Counted from the stretch's first letter, positions 52,101-61,571 are shown. The stretch is 64,000 nt of DNA from Nocardioides caldifontis (GCF_008087345.1 NZ_VHIB01000008.1:186001-250000), one strand, 5' to 3'. Program-made: numbers and translations. The notes: generated by a model from the sequence alone, not told the origin.

Positions 52101-52316
52101 GAGGCGCGGAAGTCGAGCGGCTTCGACGTCAGCGATCGGATCACCCTCGTCTGGCAGGCCGACGACGCGTCGGGCGACCTCGCCGCAGCGCTGCGGGAGC
52201 ACCAGGCCGCGGTGGCGGACGAGGTGCTCGCGACGACGGTGACCGAGACCGCCCCGGACGGCGACCTGCGCCGCGACGACGACCTCGGGCTGAGCTTCGC
52301 GGTGGCGCGGGTCTGA
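49170..52316 (+). CDS. ileS: Isoleucyl-tRNA synthetase
   Basis: A 1048-residue class-I synthetase. The HIGH-equivalent is GVPGTHHV near residue 57, the KMSKS-equivalent KMSKHLGN begins at 602, and the editing domain has VWTTTPWTLVSN with the Thr-rich floor. The HxxH form and length fit the second (eukaryote-like) IleRS class, which is often insensitive to mupirocin. The GTG at 49170 follows AGAGG and the T-box leader. It ends 7 nt from modC on the other strand. Confidence 0.96.
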   Translation: MSEYPAVPPQVDLPALERDVLAYWEANDTFAKSMAAREGADPWTFYEGPPTANGVPGTHHVEARVFKDVFPRFRTMQGYRVERKGGWDCHGLPVELAVEKELGFSGKQDIEAYGVAEFNAKCRESVLRNVDMFEAMTERMGYWVDMDDPYVTMSPQYVESVWWALQQIHAKGLLVEDHRVAPYCPRCGTGLSDHELAQGYETVTDPSVYVRFPLTSGPLAGRAALLVWTTTPWTLVSNTAVAAHPEVDYVVATDGRETLVVAEPLVEKALGEGWEVTDRFRGADMERWEYSRPFELLEFPPAADGGRSHYVVLADYVTTEDGTGLVHQSPAFGEDDMRVCRSYGLPVVNPVQPDGHFADGLPLVGGDFFKHADAALVRDLEERGLMFRHVAYEHSYPHCWRCHTPLMYYAQPSWYVRTTQRKAELLRENERTNWYPENVKWGRYGDWLNNNIDWALSRRRYWGTPLPIWRCADDHQVCVGSLKELSELTGTDQSGLDPHRPFVDEVVFDCPTCGAEARRVPDVIDAWFDSGSMPFAQWGYPHVEGSAERFEKAFPADFICEAIDQTRGWFYTLMAVNTLVFDRNSYKNVVCLGHILAEDGRKMSKHLGNILEPIPLMDEHGADAVRWFMAASGSPWVARRVGHATIQETVRKVLLTYWNTVAFHVLYARTAGWTPGSAEAPRVAERPVLDRWLHAETARLVGVVTEALERFDTQRVGAEVSQFVDDLSNWYVRRSRRRFWNGDVAALTTLHETLDTLTRVMAPLTPFVTERVWQDVVRSVDPSAAESVHLASWPVASAGADAALSDGVALARRLVELGRAARADAKVRTRQPLARALVPTAAYERLGEELRAEVADELNVGSLEPLSSAGDLVDHSAKGNFRALGKRFAKRTPLVAAAIAAADASAFAAALAADGRATVDVEGEAVEVLPDEVILSERPREGWSVVNEQGETVALDLTLTPELVRAGLAREVVRLVQEARKSSGFDVSDRITLVWQADDASGDLAAALREHQAAVADEVLATTVTETAPDGDLRRDDDLGLSFAVARV

Positions 52317-52323
52317 GGAGCCG

Positions 52324-53397
52324 TCAGAGCCGGTAGACCGACACCTCCCCCGCCTTCACGGTGAACGTCACCCGCGCGCCGGGCGCCAGGTCGAGCTCGG
52401 CCGCCGCCTGGGCGGTGACGTCGGCGCTGACCTCGCCGGCGCGGAGCCGGATCCGGTCGCCGTGCGGCTCGACGTCGGTGACGACGCTGGCCAGCGCGTT
52501 GCGCGGGCTGCCGCCCGGGGGCTCGCGGAAGACCGACACCGCGCTCGGCGAGAAGACCGCCACCGCGGGGTCGCCGTCCGCGGGGGCGGGGCCGGTCGCC
52601 CGGCCGTGCACGGCGAGCCCGTTCGCGGTGTGGACGGCGTCGCCGCGCCAGGTCCCCCGGAGCAGGTTGAGCCCGGCGACGCGGGCGGCGAAGTCGCTCC
52701 GCGGCCGCGCGAGCACCTCGGCGGCCGGCCCGCGCTCGACGACACGCCCGCCGTCGACGACGACGACGGTGTCGGCGAGCAGGAGCGCGTCGAGCGCGTC
52801 GTGGGTGACCAGGAGGACGCTGCGCCCGGCGAGCACCCGGCGGAGCGTCTGGCGCAGCGCCGGGGTGACGGCGACGTCGAGCGCGGCCATCGGCTCGTCG
52901 AGGAGGAGCAGCCTCGGTTCGGCAGCGAGCGCCCGCGCGACCGCCACCCGCTGCGCCTGGCCGCCGGAGAGCTGGGCCGGGCGCCGGTCCGCGAGCTCGG
53001 CCACTCCCACTTCCGCGAGCCAGTGGTGGGCAGCGTCCCGGGCCTCGGCGCGACCGGCACCCCTGCTCCGCGGCGCGAAGGCCACGTTGTCCCGCACGGT
53101 CAGGTGCGGGAACAGCAGAGGGTCCTGGGCCATCAGCGCGACGTGCCGGTCGTGGGGCGGCACCCAGGCGCGCGCCGCCCCGGGGCCCGACGCGGCGAGG
53201 ACCCGGCCGTCCAGGGCGACCCGCCCCGTGTCCGGGCGCAGCAGTCCGGCGGCGAGGGAGAGCACCGTCGACTTCCCGGCGCCGTTCGGTCCCAGCAGGG
53301 CGACAGTCTCCCCCGGCGCCACGGTGAGCGCGACGTCGACCCCGCGGTCGGCGACCTGCGCCTCAAGCTCGAGCGCCCCAGCGCGCGTGGCCGTCAC
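52324..53397 (-). CDS. modC: Molybdate ABC transporter, ATP-binding protein ModC
   Basis: A 357-residue ATPase for molybdate uptake. Walker A is GPNGAGKST, the signature LSGGQAQR, Walker [13 protein letters not shown] and the H-loop VLLVTHD. The C-terminal domain is a TOBE fold ([19 protein letters not shown]) that can sense molybdate. The GTG at 53397 overlaps the modB stop (GTGA). It is the last gene of regulator-modABC. Confidence 0.92.
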   Translation of the reverse strand: MTATRAGALELEAQVADRGVDVALTVAPGETVALLGPNGAGKSTVLSLAAGLLRPDTGRVALDGRVLAASGPGAARAWVPPHDRHVALMAQDPLLFPHLTVRDNVAFAPRSRGAGRAEARDAAHHWLAEVGVAELADRRPAQLSGGQAQRVAVARALAAEPRLLLLDEPMAALDVAVTPALRQTLRRVLAGRSVLLVTHDALDALLLADTVVVVDGGRVVERGPAAEVLARPRSDFAARVAGLNLLRGTWRGDAVHTANGLAVHGRATGPAPADGDPAVAVFSPSAVSVFREPPGGSPRNALASVVTDVEPHGDRIRLRAGEVSADVTAQAAAELDLAPGARVTFTVKAGEVSVYRL

Positions 53398-54191
53398 AGG
53401 GCTGTCCTCCCCTGCCGCGCGAACCCGATCACCACGACCGCCACGACGACGAGGACCAGCGAGAGCGCGACGGCCGCGTCGGCATCGGTCTCCCGCCGCA
53501 GGTAGATCTCGAGCGGGAGCGTCCGCGTCACGCCCTGCAGGCTGCCGGCGAAGGTGATCGTCGCCCCGAACTCCCCCAGCGCCCGGGCGAAGGACAGCAC
53601 CGCCCCGGACACCAGCCCCGGCAGCACGAGCGGCAGGGTGACCCGGCGGAACACGGTCGTGGGACGGGCTCCCAGCGACGCGGCGACCACCTCGTAGCGA
53701 CGTCCCGCGGTGCGGAGCGCGCCCTCGAGGCTGACCACGAGGAACGGCAGCGCGACGAAGGTCTGGGCCAGCACGACGGCGACGGTGGAGAAGGCGACCT
53801 GGAACCCGAGCGCCTCGACGGTCTCGCCCAGCAACCCCCGGCGGCCGAACGTGTACAACAGGGCGATCCCCCCGACGACCGGGGGCAGCACGAGCGGCAG
53901 CAGGACCAGGGAGCGGAGCACCCCGAGCCCGGGGAGCTCGGTGCGGGCCAGGACCACGGCCATCGGGACGCCGAGCAGCAGGCAGAGCACGGTGCTCGCC
54001 GCCGAGGTCTGCAGGCTGAGCACCAGGGCGTCCCGGGATGCCTCGGAGGTGACGAGCTCGAGGAAGCTGCCCCACTCGACCCGCGAGACGACCGCCACCA
54101 GCGGCAGCAGGACGAACGCAGCCCCGACGAGGGCGGGGACGTGGATCCACCCCGGCACTCCGGGCTCGGGGCGGGCGCGCCGCGCGGTCAC
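53394..54191 (-). CDS. modB: Molybdate ABC transporter, permease ModB
   Basis: A 265-residue permease with five to six membrane helices. The coupling motif is [27 protein letters not shown], and [15 protein letters not shown] is the ModB-family block. The GTG at 54191 overlaps the modA stop as GTGA. It carries molybdate across the membrane with ModC. Confidence 0.93.
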   Translation of the reverse strand: MTARRARPEPGVPGWIHVPALVGAAFVLLPLVAVVSRVEWGSFLELVTSEASRDALVLSLQTSAASTVLCLLLGVPMAVVLARTELPGLGVLRSLVLLPLVLPPVVGGIALLYTFGRRGLLGETVEALGFQVAFSTVAVVLAQTFVALPFLVVSLEGALRTAGRRYEVVAASLGARPTTVFRRVTLPLVLPGLVSGAVLSFARALGEFGATITFAGSLQGVTRTLPLEIYLRRETDADAAVALSLVLVVVAVVVIGFARQGRTAL

Positions 54192-54946
54192 GGCGTCCCG
54201 AACCCGGCGTCGGCCAGGACCCGCCGCCCCTCGTCGCCGAGCAGCAGGTCGACGAACTCCCGGGCCAGCTCCGGCTCGTCGGCCTCCTCCAGGACCGCGA
54301 CGGGGTAGGCGTTCTCCGCCGCGCCGGACTCCGGGAAGTCGATCCCCCGCACGGCGTCGCCGGCGGCGAGGACGTCGGTGACGTAGACCAGCCCGGCATC
54401 GGCCTCGCCCGAGCTGACCTTCGCGAGCACGTCGGTCACCGACTGCTCCTCGCTGACCGGTGCCAGGGTCACCCCGGCGGTCTCGGCGACTTCCTGCGCC
54501 GCTGCGCCGCACGGGACCTGCGGCGCGCAGACGACGAGCGCGAGGTCGCCTGCCGCGAGGTCCTCCAGGCTTTCCACGCCCGCCGGGTTGTCCGGGGGTA
54601 CGGCGATCCGCATCGTGTTCGTGGCGAAGACCCGGGGCCCGCCCGCCACCAGCCCGTCGTCGACCGCCTTCTGCATGGTCGTCTCGTCGGCGGAGGCGAG
54701 GACGTCGGCCGGCGCACCGCCCTGGAGCTGTGCGACGAGGTCGGACGAGCCGGCGAACGCGAGCTCGACGTCGACGCCCTCGTGCTCGGCCTCGAACCGC
54801 TCTCCCAGCTGCTCGAAGGTCGCGGTCAGCGACGCGGCCGCGTAGACCACGAGCGTCGTACGCCCGTCGTCGCGGCCGCCGGCCCCGCACCCCGCGAGCC
54901 CCAGGACGACGGCGGGCACGAGCACCGGCACCAGCCAGCGGCTCAC
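54188..54946 (-). CDS. modA: Molybdate-binding lipoprotein ModA
   Basis: A 252-residue lipoprotein with lipobox LAGC near residue 20. The binding fold starts [15 protein letters not shown] and has [23 protein letters not shown], where the Ser residues bind the oxyanion. Tungstate is also possible. GTG at 54946 overlaps the regulator stop (GTGA). First of the three transporter genes. Confidence 0.93.
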   Translation of the reverse strand: MSRWLVPVLVPAVVLGLAGCGAGGRDDGRTTLVVYAAASLTATFEQLGERFEAEHEGVDVELAFAGSSDLVAQLQGGAPADVLASADETTMQKAVDDGLVAGGPRVFATNTMRIAVPPDNPAGVESLEDLAAGDLALVVCAPQVPCGAAAQEVAETAGVTLAPVSEEQSVTDVLAKVSSGEADAGLVYVTDVLAAGDAVRGIDFPESGAAENAYPVAVLEEADEPELAREFVDLLLGDEGRRVLADAGFGTP

Positions 54947-55347
54947 GCCCCGCCCTCCGCCGTCTCCACCACGACGTTGGTCGACTTCACGACCGCGACG
55001 GCGACCGAGCCCGGCTCGAGGCCGAGCTCCTCGACCGCCTCGCTCGACATCAGCGAGACCACCCGGAACGGCCCGCACTGCAGCTCGACCTGGGCCATCA
55101 CCGCGTCCTTGCGGACGTCGGTGACCAGCCCGACGAGCCGGTTGCGGGCCGAGCTGGCGAGCCCGCCGGGCAGCGGCGGCGGCGCGGCGTGGCGGCGAGC
55201 GACCTGGGCGACCTCGAACCCGTCCACCACCTTCCGCCCGGAGCCGTCGGTCGCCGCGGTCAGCAGCCCCTGGTCGATCCAGCGGCGCACCGTGTCGTCG
55301 CTGACGCCGAGGTAGGCGGCGGCGTCTCGGATCCTCATCTGCGGCAT
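54943..55347 (-). CDS. HTH-Mop molybdate-responsive regulator
   Basis: A 134-residue regulator. The N-terminus is an excisionase/MerR-like HTH ([24 protein letters not shown]). The C-terminus is a single Mop/TOBE domain ([24 protein letters not shown]) that binds molybdate. This fusion is smaller than ModE and common in actinobacteria. It heads the mod operon and probably controls it. TATCCT lies 7 nt before the ATG and GGGACA 17 bp further up, so the mRNA should be leaderless. Confidence 0.88.
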   Translation of the reverse strand: MPQMRIRDAAAYLGVSDDTVRRWIDQGLLTAATDGSGRKVVDGFEVAQVARRHAAPPPLPGGLASSARNRLVGLVTDVRKDAVMAQVELQCGPFRVVSLMSSEAVEELGLEPGSVAVAVVKSTNVVVETAEGGA

Positions 55348-55354
55348 GAGCAGC

Positions 55355-55389
55355 AGGATAGAGCCGCAACCACGGACTGTCCCACCGTG
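55355..55389 (-). promoter_or_regulatory. Promoter and candidate operator of the mod operon
   Basis: On the minus strand GGGACA (55378-55383), a 17-bp spacer and TATCCT (55355-55360) stand 7 nt before the ATG. CACGG (55371-55375) and CCGTG (55385-55389) form an inverted repeat with 9 bp between them, spanning the -35. It is a candidate site for autoregulation by the HTH-Mop protein. Confidence 0.45.
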
Positions 55390-55413
55390 ATGGTTCGATG
55401 GTGCGGAGCCAGG

Positions 55414-56484
55414 TCAGACCACGAAGGCCGCCAGTGCGGTCAGGAACTCCGTGCGACCCGGCTGGTTCTTCACCGTCTTGCCGCGCTCGCGGTCCAGCCA
55501 CTCCTTCCACAGCCGCTGGTGGTCGGGACCGAGGGTGGCGCGGTAGTCACGGAGCCGGGCCAGTGCCTCCCGCCGGACGGCCGGGTCGGCGTTGGACCAG
55601 GGGAACACCTTCCGGGTCTCGACGACGCCGAGCAGCTCGAAGAAGGAGAAGGTCGCGGCCGCCATCGTCGGGGCCCGGCGGTGGAAGTCCTGGCTGAACC
55701 CCTCGACGTAGGCGAGCACCTCGGTGTCGGAGACCGCGTCCTGCGCGCCTTTGCTGACCAGGGCGAGGTCGAGGTCGGTCATCGTCCCGCGCTCGACCTG
55801 GGTCTCGAGCCAGGCGTCGAGCCCGACCTTCGCTCGTGACGCCTGCCAGCCACGCACCGCCTCGAGCACCTTCACCTTGTGCCAGGCATGCACCATCTCG
55901 TGGCGGACCGTGCGCAGCGACAGCCCCTTGTCGGCGTCGAGCGCGAGGGGCCCGAGGAGGATCGCGATGCCGACGTCCGGCGGCTGCTTCCTCGTCGGGC
56001 GGAGCCGGACGCCGAACGTGCCGTTGCGGTCCACCCACGCCGTGTGACCGGTCTCCGCGGGCTCGAGGGTGAGGTTCAGCCCCGGCTTCGCGGTCTTGCC
56101 GTCGGAGACCGGGATCGTCGTCAGGTCGAAGCCCGGGAGCTGCCGCATCCCGGCGGTCACCGCGATGTCGCGGAAGAGCGCCTCGTAGGCCGCCACGGTC
56201 GGCTTCGCCACCGCCGCCCGGTAGGCAGTGGTCCACTGCGCGGGCGTCAGGGTCCCGCTCGGCGTGAGCGTCGTGACGGGCGGGTTCTCGGGCGCGCGCT
56301 GGACCAGCCGACGACCCGCGTGACCGGCACCGCCGAGCAGCCGGGTGACCGCCCGGTTCCCGGCCTCCCGCTGCAACCGCAGCACCGCCTCGTGGGCGCT
56401 GACCGTGCGACCCGGGACGGGGTGGCGGCGCCGGTCCGCGACACGGTCGCGCCGCACCGGGAGCGGGGCCCGCACCTGCACCAT
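55414..56484 (-). CDS. Putative zinc metallopeptidase with LQR-AGN-AV leader
   Basis: A 356-residue protein with no signal peptide. The N-terminal 70 residues are basic and contain LQREAGNRAVTRLL (37-50), the kind of leader seen on actinobacterial DUF4157/eCIS-linked and toxin-like proteins. HEMVHAWHK at 195-203 is a zincin HExxH motif with a third His at 202; SDTEVLAYVEGF (252-263) offers Glu255 or Glu261 as the remaining ligand. I do not recognise the catalytic family. It stands alone between the mod operon and a GNAT gene. A processed or injected effector is possible, but no injection-system genes are here. Confidence 0.75.
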   Translation of the reverse strand: MVQVRAPLPVRRDRVADRRRHPVPGRTVSAHEAVLRLQREAGNRAVTRLLGGAGHAGRRLVQRAPENPPVTTLTPSGTLTPAQWTTAYRAAVAKPTVAAYEALFRDIAVTAGMRQLPGFDLTTIPVSDGKTAKPGLNLTLEPAETGHTAWVDRNGTFGVRLRPTRKQPPDVGIAILLGPLALDADKGLSLRTVRHEMVHAWHKVKVLEAVRGWQASRAKVGLDAWLETQVERGTMTDLDLALVSKGAQDAVSDTEVLAYVEGFSQDFHRRAPTMAAATFSFFELLGVVETRKVFPWSNADPAVRREALARLRDYRATLGPDHQRLWKEWLDRERGKTVKNQPGRTEFLTALAAFVV

Positions 56485-56530
56485 CGCCCCAGCATGGCCG
56501 CTCCGGCGCCGCGCCGGAACGGACCTGTGG

Positions 56531-57004
56531 TCAGAGGTCGCGCTCGTAGGCGAGCATCAGCGGCCCGCCCTCCCCCTCGGTGCGCCGGAAGCCGGCCGCC
56601 TCGTAGAGTCGCTGGGCGAGCCCGTCCTCCTCGCTGGTGACGAGGAACGCGTAGTCGGCGCCCTGCTCCCGCGCGAGCTCCAGCGCCTCGGTGATCAGCT
56701 CCCGGCCGTACCCCTGGCCGCGGCGGTCGGGCACGACGTAGAGCTCGGCGAGGTAGGCCTCGCTCGCCGGGGTGAAGATCGAGGGCTGCACGCGCAGCAC
56801 CGCGACGCCGACCGGTGCGTTGGTCGCACGGTCGCGGGCGAGGAGCACCACCACCTGGTCGGCGCCGACGAGGTCGGTCAGCCGGGCCGCGACCTCGGCG
56901 GGCGGGGGCGACGGCTCGTCGTACTCCCGGTTGAAGTCGTGGAGCAGCTGGCCGGCGGCCGCGAAGGAGCCGGCCGGCGACCCGGGGGTGAGCGTCTCGG
57001 CCAC
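56531..57004 (-). CDS. GNAT-family N-acetyltransferase
   Basis: A 157-residue GNAT protein. It has YLAELYVVPDRRGQGYGRELITEAL, with the acetyl-CoA loop RRGQGYG, and AQRLYEAAGFRRTEG at the C-terminus. It starts at an ATG 5 nt after the wag31 stop, so it is read with wag31. The substrate is unknown. Confidence 0.9.
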   Translation of the reverse strand: MAETLTPGSPAGSFAAAGQLLHDFNREYDEPSPPPAEVAARLTDLVGADQVVVLLARDRATNAPVGVAVLRVQPSIFTPASEAYLAELYVVPDRRGQGYGRELITEALELAREQGADYAFLVTSEEDGLAQRLYEAAGFRRTEGEGGPLMLAYERDL

Positions 57005-57009
57005 GAGCG

Positions 57010-57816
57010 TCAGCCCTGGTGGTGCTCGCCCTCGCCGCCGGCGTCGGGCGTCTCGCCCGCGCTCTCCGGCGCGACGTTCGAGCCGGCCTCGGCGTCCTCG
57101 GCAGCGTCATCGGCGGGGGCGGCGTCGCGGTCGGGGTGGCTCAGGTGCCCGCCGGCGCCCTGACCCTCGAGCGCGGCGAGCTGGTCCTCGAAGTAGGTGC
57201 GGAGCTCGGCGCGGTACTCGCGCTCGAACGTGCGCAGCTCGTCGATCTGCCCGGTGAGCTCGGTCCGCTGCCGCTCGATCTCGCCGAGCAGCTGCTCCCG
57301 CCGCTGCTCGGTCTCGGCGTCGAGCTCCTCGGCACGCGTCCGGGCGCTGCCGACGATCTGCTCGGCCTGCTGCTCGGCCTCCTCGACCAGCTGGTCGGCG
57401 TTGCGGCCGGCGAGCTCGAGAAGCCGGGTCGCGGCGGCGGACGCCTCGGCGGTCGTCGTGACCGTGAGGGTCTCCCGGGTCGGGGTCGATGTCACGGCCG
57501 CGGTGGCGGGGGGCGTGCCCGGGGTGGCTGCAGGGGTGGGTGCGACCCCGCCCGCGGTGGGCGGGGCGACCTCCGCCGCCTCTGCCTTCGCGGGCTCCTC
57601 GACGGGCGCGTCTGTCGGACCGACCGCAGGAGTGGCGTCCTCAGCGGGCGCCGGGGCACCACCTCCCCCGCGCAGCGCCTCGAGCTCCTTGGTCAGCCGG
57701 CGCAGCTCGGTCTCGACCTCGTCGAGGAACTGGTCGACCTCCGTCATGTCGTAGCCCTCGCGGAGCCGGACGGTCGTGAAGCGCTTGTTGCTGACGTCCT
57801 CGGGCGTCAAGGGCAT
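57010..57816 (-). CDS. wag31: DivIVA-family polar growth protein Wag31
   Basis: A 268-residue scaffold that marks curved membrane at the cell poles. The N-terminal membrane-binding domain is MPLTPEDVSNKRFTTVRLREGYDMTEVDQFLDEV-like in full. A Pro/Ala-rich linker (55-115) separates it from a long coiled coil (about 120-215). The C-terminus is acidic. A GAGG site precedes the ATG, and TAGCGT at 57867-57872 may be its -10. Together with sepF and ftsZ it forms the division/growth cluster. Confidence 0.94.
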   Translation of the reverse strand: MPLTPEDVSNKRFTTVRLREGYDMTEVDQFLDEVETELRRLTKELEALRGGGGAPAPAEDATPAVGPTDAPVEEPAKAEAAEVAPPTAGGVAPTPAATPGTPPATAAVTSTPTRETLTVTTTAEASAAATRLLELAGRNADQLVEEAEQQAEQIVGSARTRAEELDAETEQRREQLLGEIERQRTELTGQIDELRTFEREYRAELRTYFEDQLAALEGQGAGGHLSHPDRDAAPADDAAEDAEAGSNVAPESAGETPDAGGEGEHHQG

Positions 57817-57882
57817 GGGAGGTCACCTCGGCTGGTCGGGAAGGGGCTGGTCGACGTGCGGGGACGACGCTAGTCGACCCGG

Positions 57883-58173
57883 TCAGAAGAAGACGACGCG
57901 GTTCAGCTCGAGCAGCAGGTAGCAGGAGATCAGCACGATGATGAAGCTCGTGTCGAGCATGATCGAGCCGAGCCGCAGCGGAGGCACGAAGCGCCGGATG
58001 AACTTGATGGGCGGGTCGGTCGCGCTGTAGATGATCTCGAGCACCACGAGCACCGCGCCGCGGGGCTGCCAGTTGCGGGCGAAAACCTGGACCCAGTCGA
58101 CGACGAACCGGGCGAACAGCAGGATCAGGAAGATCCTGAGCACCAGGTTGATGATCCCGCCGACTATCTCCAC
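57883..58173 (-). CDS. YggT-family membrane protein
   Basis: A 96-residue protein with two membrane helices and the family loop IYSATDPPIKFIRRFVPPLRLG. YggT proteins are often next to sepF and wag31, but the function is not settled. The GTG has TAGGGT 8 nt upstream and no Shine-Dalgarno site. Confidence 0.93.
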   Translation of the reverse strand: MEIVGGIINLVLRIFLILLFARFVVDWVQVFARNWQPRGAVLVVLEIIYSATDPPIKFIRRFVPPLRLGSIMLDTSFIIVLISCYLLLELNRVVFF

Positions 58174-58181
58174 GAGAGCGA

Positions 58182-58187
58182 ACCCTA
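58182..58187 (-). promoter_or_regulatory. Candidate -10 element of yggT (leaderless)
   Basis: TAGGGT on the minus strand, 8 nt before the GTG start of the yggT-like gene. Confidence 0.4.
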
Positions 58188-58221
58188 ACGAGGTGGGGGA
58201 AGCGGCAAGGTCAGCGGGGCG

Positions 58222-58722
58222 TCAGGACTGGTTGAAGAAGCCGTCCTCGGCGATGCGCTGCTTGTCCTCCGCGGCGACCGAGACGTTGGGCGGCGACAGC
58301 AGGAACACCTTGTTGGTGATCCGCTCGATGGTGCCGTGGACGGCGAAGACCAGCCCGGCCGCGAAGTCCACGAGCCGCTTGGCGTCGGCGTCGCTCATCT
58401 CCGAGAGGTTCATGATCACCGGGATGCCGTCGCGGAAGTTCTCGCCGATGACGCGGGCCTCGTTGTACGTCGTCGGGTGCAACGTCGTGATCCGGGACAG
58501 CTCGGCCAGCCGAGGGCCGGGGACCACGGTCGGCTGCTGCGCCACGGCGGTCGCGCCCGTGGGGCCGCCCGCACGGCGCCGCTCCGCCAGCTGGCTCACC
58601 GGAGCAGGACGGCGCTCCTGCTCGGGGGTCTCGGGCTCGAGCTCGTCGTACTCCTCGTCGTAACGACCGGAGTCCTCGAGGAGGCCCAGGTAGACACCCA
58701 TCTTGCGCATCGCGCCGCTCAT
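58222..58722 (-). CDS. sepF: Cell-division protein SepF
   Basis: A 166-residue protein that tethers FtsZ to the membrane. The N-terminal amphipathic stretch [13 protein letters not shown] binds membrane. A disordered linker follows. The C-terminal SepF domain has [28 protein letters not shown] and [17 protein letters not shown]. The ATG at 58722 has AGGAG before it; the frame upstream is open but shadow. Confidence 0.95.
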   Translation of the reverse strand: MSGAMRKMGVYLGLLEDSGRYDEEYDELEPETPEQERRPAPVSQLAERRRAGGPTGATAVAQQPTVVPGPRLAELSRITTLHPTTYNEARVIGENFRDGIPVIMNLSEMSDADAKRLVDFAAGLVFAVHGTIERITNKVFLLSPPNVSVAAEDKQRIAEDGFFNQS

Positions 58723-58783
58723 GAATTCGCTCCTGCCACGTCTGTCGCTGCTGTCCCGTAAGTGCCCGGCAGTCACCGTGAGG

Positions 58784-59488
58784 CTACCGCCGGGATGGTC
58801 TGTTTCCGAGGACCGCGCTGCCGACACGGACGTGTGTCGCGCCCGCCTCGACAGCGGCCTCGAGGTCCCCGCTCATGCCGGCGGAGACCCACGTCGCCGC
58901 CGGTTCCACCGTTCGTACGTCGCCCGCCACCCGGGCCAGCAGGGCGAACGCCTCCGCCGGGTCACCGCCGAGCGGCGCCACGCCCATCACTCCCCGGAGC
59001 CTGAGCCCCTCCGCCCCCTGCACCGCCGCCGCGAGCGCACCCGCCCCCGCCGGGGCCACCCCGCTCCGGCCGGTGCCCGAGCCGGGCGGGTCCAGGCTGA
59101 CCTGGAGGAGCACGTCGAGCGGACGGTCGCGCTCGTGGGCGGCGCGGGTGAGCCCCGGGAGGAGCTTCGGCCGGTCGACCGACTGGACCACGTCCGCCCA
59201 CCCCCCGACCGCCGCGGCCTTGTTGCTCTGCAGCCCGCCCACGAAGTGCCACGTGAGCCCCAGGTCGGCGCACTCCTCGCGCTTGGCGACCGCCTCCTGG
59301 TGGCGGTTCTCCGCGACGTGGCGGACGCCGAGCTCGTGGAGGAGCCGGACGTCGGAGGCCGGGAAGAACTTGGTGACCACGACGAGCGTGACCTCCTCGG
59401 CCGGGCGCCCGGCGGTGGCGCAGCTGCGTGCGATGCGCTCGTGGACGGCCGCCAGTCCGCGCGCGAGCTCGTCGCGTCGGTCGTTCAC
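58784..59488 (-). CDS. YggS-family PLP homeostasis protein
   Basis: A 234-residue PLP-binding barrel (PLPBP). The PLP Lys is in [24 protein letters not shown] and the C-terminal [20 protein letters not shown] loop are family blocks. It buffers PLP and links vitamin B6 to amino-acid metabolism. The GTG at 59488 overlaps the pgeF stop (GTGA). Confidence 0.94.
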   Translation of the reverse strand: MNDRRDELARGLAAVHERIARSCATAGRPAEEVTLVVVTKFFPASDVRLLHELGVRHVAENRHQEAVAKREECADLGLTWHFVGGLQSNKAAAVGGWADVVQSVDRPKLLPGLTRAAHERDRPLDVLLQVSLDPPGSGTGRSGVAPAGAGALAAAVQGAEGLRLRGVMGVAPLGGDPAEAFALLARVAGDVRTVEPAATWVSAGMSGDLEAAVEAGATHVRVGSAVLGNRPSRR

Positions 59489-60237
59489 GGCCGCACCCAG
59501 ACCAGCCCGGCGTGCCGGCCGGACTCCTCGCCCTCGCGGCGGAAGGAGTAGAACCGCTCGTCCTCGATCGTGCACGGGGTGAATTCCACGACCTCGGCAC
59601 CGGCCTCGACCAGCTGTGCCCGGACACCGGCGCCGAGGTCGACCGCCGGGGTCCCCCACGAGGTCTCCGAGAAGGCGGCGGGCACGACCTCGGCCACCGA
59701 GGCGCGCATCGCGGCCGGCACCTCGTAGCACCGACCGCACGCGTGCGGGCCGATCCACGCGACCAGCTCGGTGGCGCCCCGCTCCCGCAGCGCGGCGACC
59801 GCGTTCGGCACCACCCCCGCGACCAACCCCTGACGCCCGGCGTGGGCCGCGGCCACCAGCCCGCGGACCGGATCGGCGACCATCACCGGCACGCAGTCCG
59901 CGGCCCGCGCCGCGAGCAGCCAGCCGGGCTCGTCGGCGACGACCCCGTCGCACTCCGGCTCGCCGACCCCCGGGTCCACGACGACGGTCGCGCCGTGCAC
60001 CTGGTGCATCACCACGATCCCCCGCAGCCCGTCGAACGCGTCCCTCGCGACCGCGGCGGCCACCAGGTCGAGGTTCGCCGCCACCTCGGCCGTCAGCCTC
60101 GTGTGCTCCGCGGTGCGCGCGGCCACGTGGGCCGGGACCTTGAGGCTGAGCTCGGCGTACGGCCCCGTGCTGACGCCCCCGAAGCGGTCGGTGAAGGCGA
60201 CCTCGACCGAGCCGCGGCGGTCCTGGAAGGCGAGCAC
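59485..60237 (-). CDS. pgeF: Peptidoglycan editing factor PgeF (YfiH/DUF152)
   Basis: A 250-residue multicopper-polyphenol-oxidase-like protein. It has MHQVHGA, AADCVPV with the Cys, and AAHAGRQGLVAGV with the His of the metal site. In E. coli the family removes L-Ser-containing muropeptide precursors. It lies 16 nt after ftsZ. Confidence 0.93.
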   Translation of the reverse strand: MLAFQDRRGSVEVAFTDRFGGVSTGPYAELSLKVPAHVAARTAEHTRLTAEVAANLDLVAAAVARDAFDGLRGIVVMHQVHGATVVVDPGVGEPECDGVVADEPGWLLAARAADCVPVMVADPVRGLVAAAHAGRQGLVAGVVPNAVAALRERGATELVAWIGPHACGRCYEVPAAMRASVAEVVPAAFSETSWGTPAVDLGAGVRAQLVEAGAEVVEFTPCTIEDERFYSFRREGEESGRHAGLVWVRP

Positions 60238-60253
60238 GGGGCCGAGGCACCTC

Positions 60254-61480
60254 CTACTTCAGGAAGTCGGGCACGTCGAGGTCGTCCTCGACCGCCGGGC
60301 GGGCAGGACGGACCGACGACGGCGTCCCGGCCGGCCGCTGCTGGTCGCCACGCGCGGGCGCCGGAGCGGACGGGGTCGACCCGAACGACGGGCGCGCCGC
60401 CGGGGCGCTGGAGTAGCCCGAGGTGGTCGCGGGCTCCCGGCGCAGCGACGCCGCTGCCTGGCGGGTCTCCGCCTGGCTCTGGGACGGCATCGGCTCGCGT
60501 CGCGCCTGGTGCACCTCGTTGCGCCGCTTCGGCATCCCGCCGTCGAACCCGGCGGCGATCACGGTCACCCGCACCTCGTCGCCGAGAGCGTCGTCGATGA
60601 CCGCACCGAAGATGATGTTCGCCTCGGCGTGTGCGGCCTGGGAGACCAGCGCGGCTGCCTCGTTGATCTCGAAGAGCCCGAGGTCCGAGCCGCCCGCGAT
60701 CGACAGCAGCACGCCGTGGGCGCCCTCGATGGAGGCCTCGAGCAGCGGGCTGGACACCGCCATCTCGGCCGCCGCCACCGCGCGGTCCTCCCCCCGGGCC
60801 GACCCGATCCCCATCAGCGCGGAGCCGGCGTTCTGCATCACCGACTTCACGTCGGCGAAGTCGAGGTTGATCAGCCCCGGGGTGGTGATCAGGTCGGTGA
60901 TGCCCGAGACGCCCTGGAGGAGCACCTGGTCGGCCTGCTTGAAGGCGTCGAGGACCGAGACGTTGCGGTCGCTGATCGAGAGCAGCCGGTCGTTGGGGAT
61001 CACGATGAGGGTGTCGACCTCCTCGCGGAGCCCGGCGATCCCCTCCTCGGCCTGGTTGGCGCGACGGCGCCCCTCGAAGGCGAACGGCCGGGTGACGACA
61101 CCGATCGTGAGCGCTCCGAGCGAGCGGGCGATGCGGGCCACGACGGGCGCGCCGCCGGTGCCGGTGCCACCGCCCTCGCCGGCGGTCACGAAGACCATGT
61201 CGGCGCCCTTGAGCACCTCCTCGATCTCCTCGGCGTGGTCCTCGGCGGCCTTGCCGCCGACGTCGGGGTTGGCGCCGGCGCCGAGGCCGCGGGTGAGCTC
61301 GCGGCCGATGTCGAGCTTGACGTCGGCGTCGCTCATCAGCAACGCCTGGGCGTCGGTGTTGATCGCGATGAACTCGACACCCTTGAGCCCCACCTCGATC
61401 ATCCGGTTCACGGCGTTGACGCCACCGCCACCGATCCCGACGACCTTGATGACGGCCAGGTAGTTCTGCGGTGCTGCCAC
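60254..61480 (-). CDS. ftsZ: Cell-division GTPase FtsZ
   Basis: A 408-residue tubulin-like GTPase that forms the division ring. The GTP signature GGGTGTG is at 103-109, with [14 protein letters not shown] near the N-terminus and the T7-loop [11 protein letters not shown] Pro/Ala-rich linker (about 320-395) ends in DLDVPDFLK, the peptide that binds SepF and FtsW. The GTG at 61480 has AGAGGG upstream. Confidence 0.98.
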   Translation of the reverse strand: MAAPQNYLAVIKVVGIGGGGVNAVNRMIEVGLKGVEFIAINTDAQALLMSDADVKLDIGRELTRGLGAGANPDVGGKAAEDHAEEIEEVLKGADMVFVTAGEGGGTGTGGAPVVARIARSLGALTIGVVTRPFAFEGRRRANQAEEGIAGLREEVDTLIVIPNDRLLSISDRNVSVLDAFKQADQVLLQGVSGITDLITTPGLINLDFADVKSVMQNAGSALMGIGSARGEDRAVAAAEMAVSSPLLEASIEGAHGVLLSIAGGSDLGLFEINEAAALVSQAAHAEANIIFGAVIDDALGDEVRVTVIAAGFDGGMPKRRNEVHQARREPMPSQSQAETRQAAASLRREPATTSGYSSAPAARPSFGSTPSAPAPARGDQQRPAGTPSSVRPARPAVEDDLDVPDFLK

Positions 61481-61571
61481 GGCAGGGTCCCTCTCGTTGT
61501 CCGCCCCCGGTGCTCCGGCGGCTACGTGTTGATCTGGTCTGGGGAAGAGGCCCTTCGGTGTGTCGCAACCC

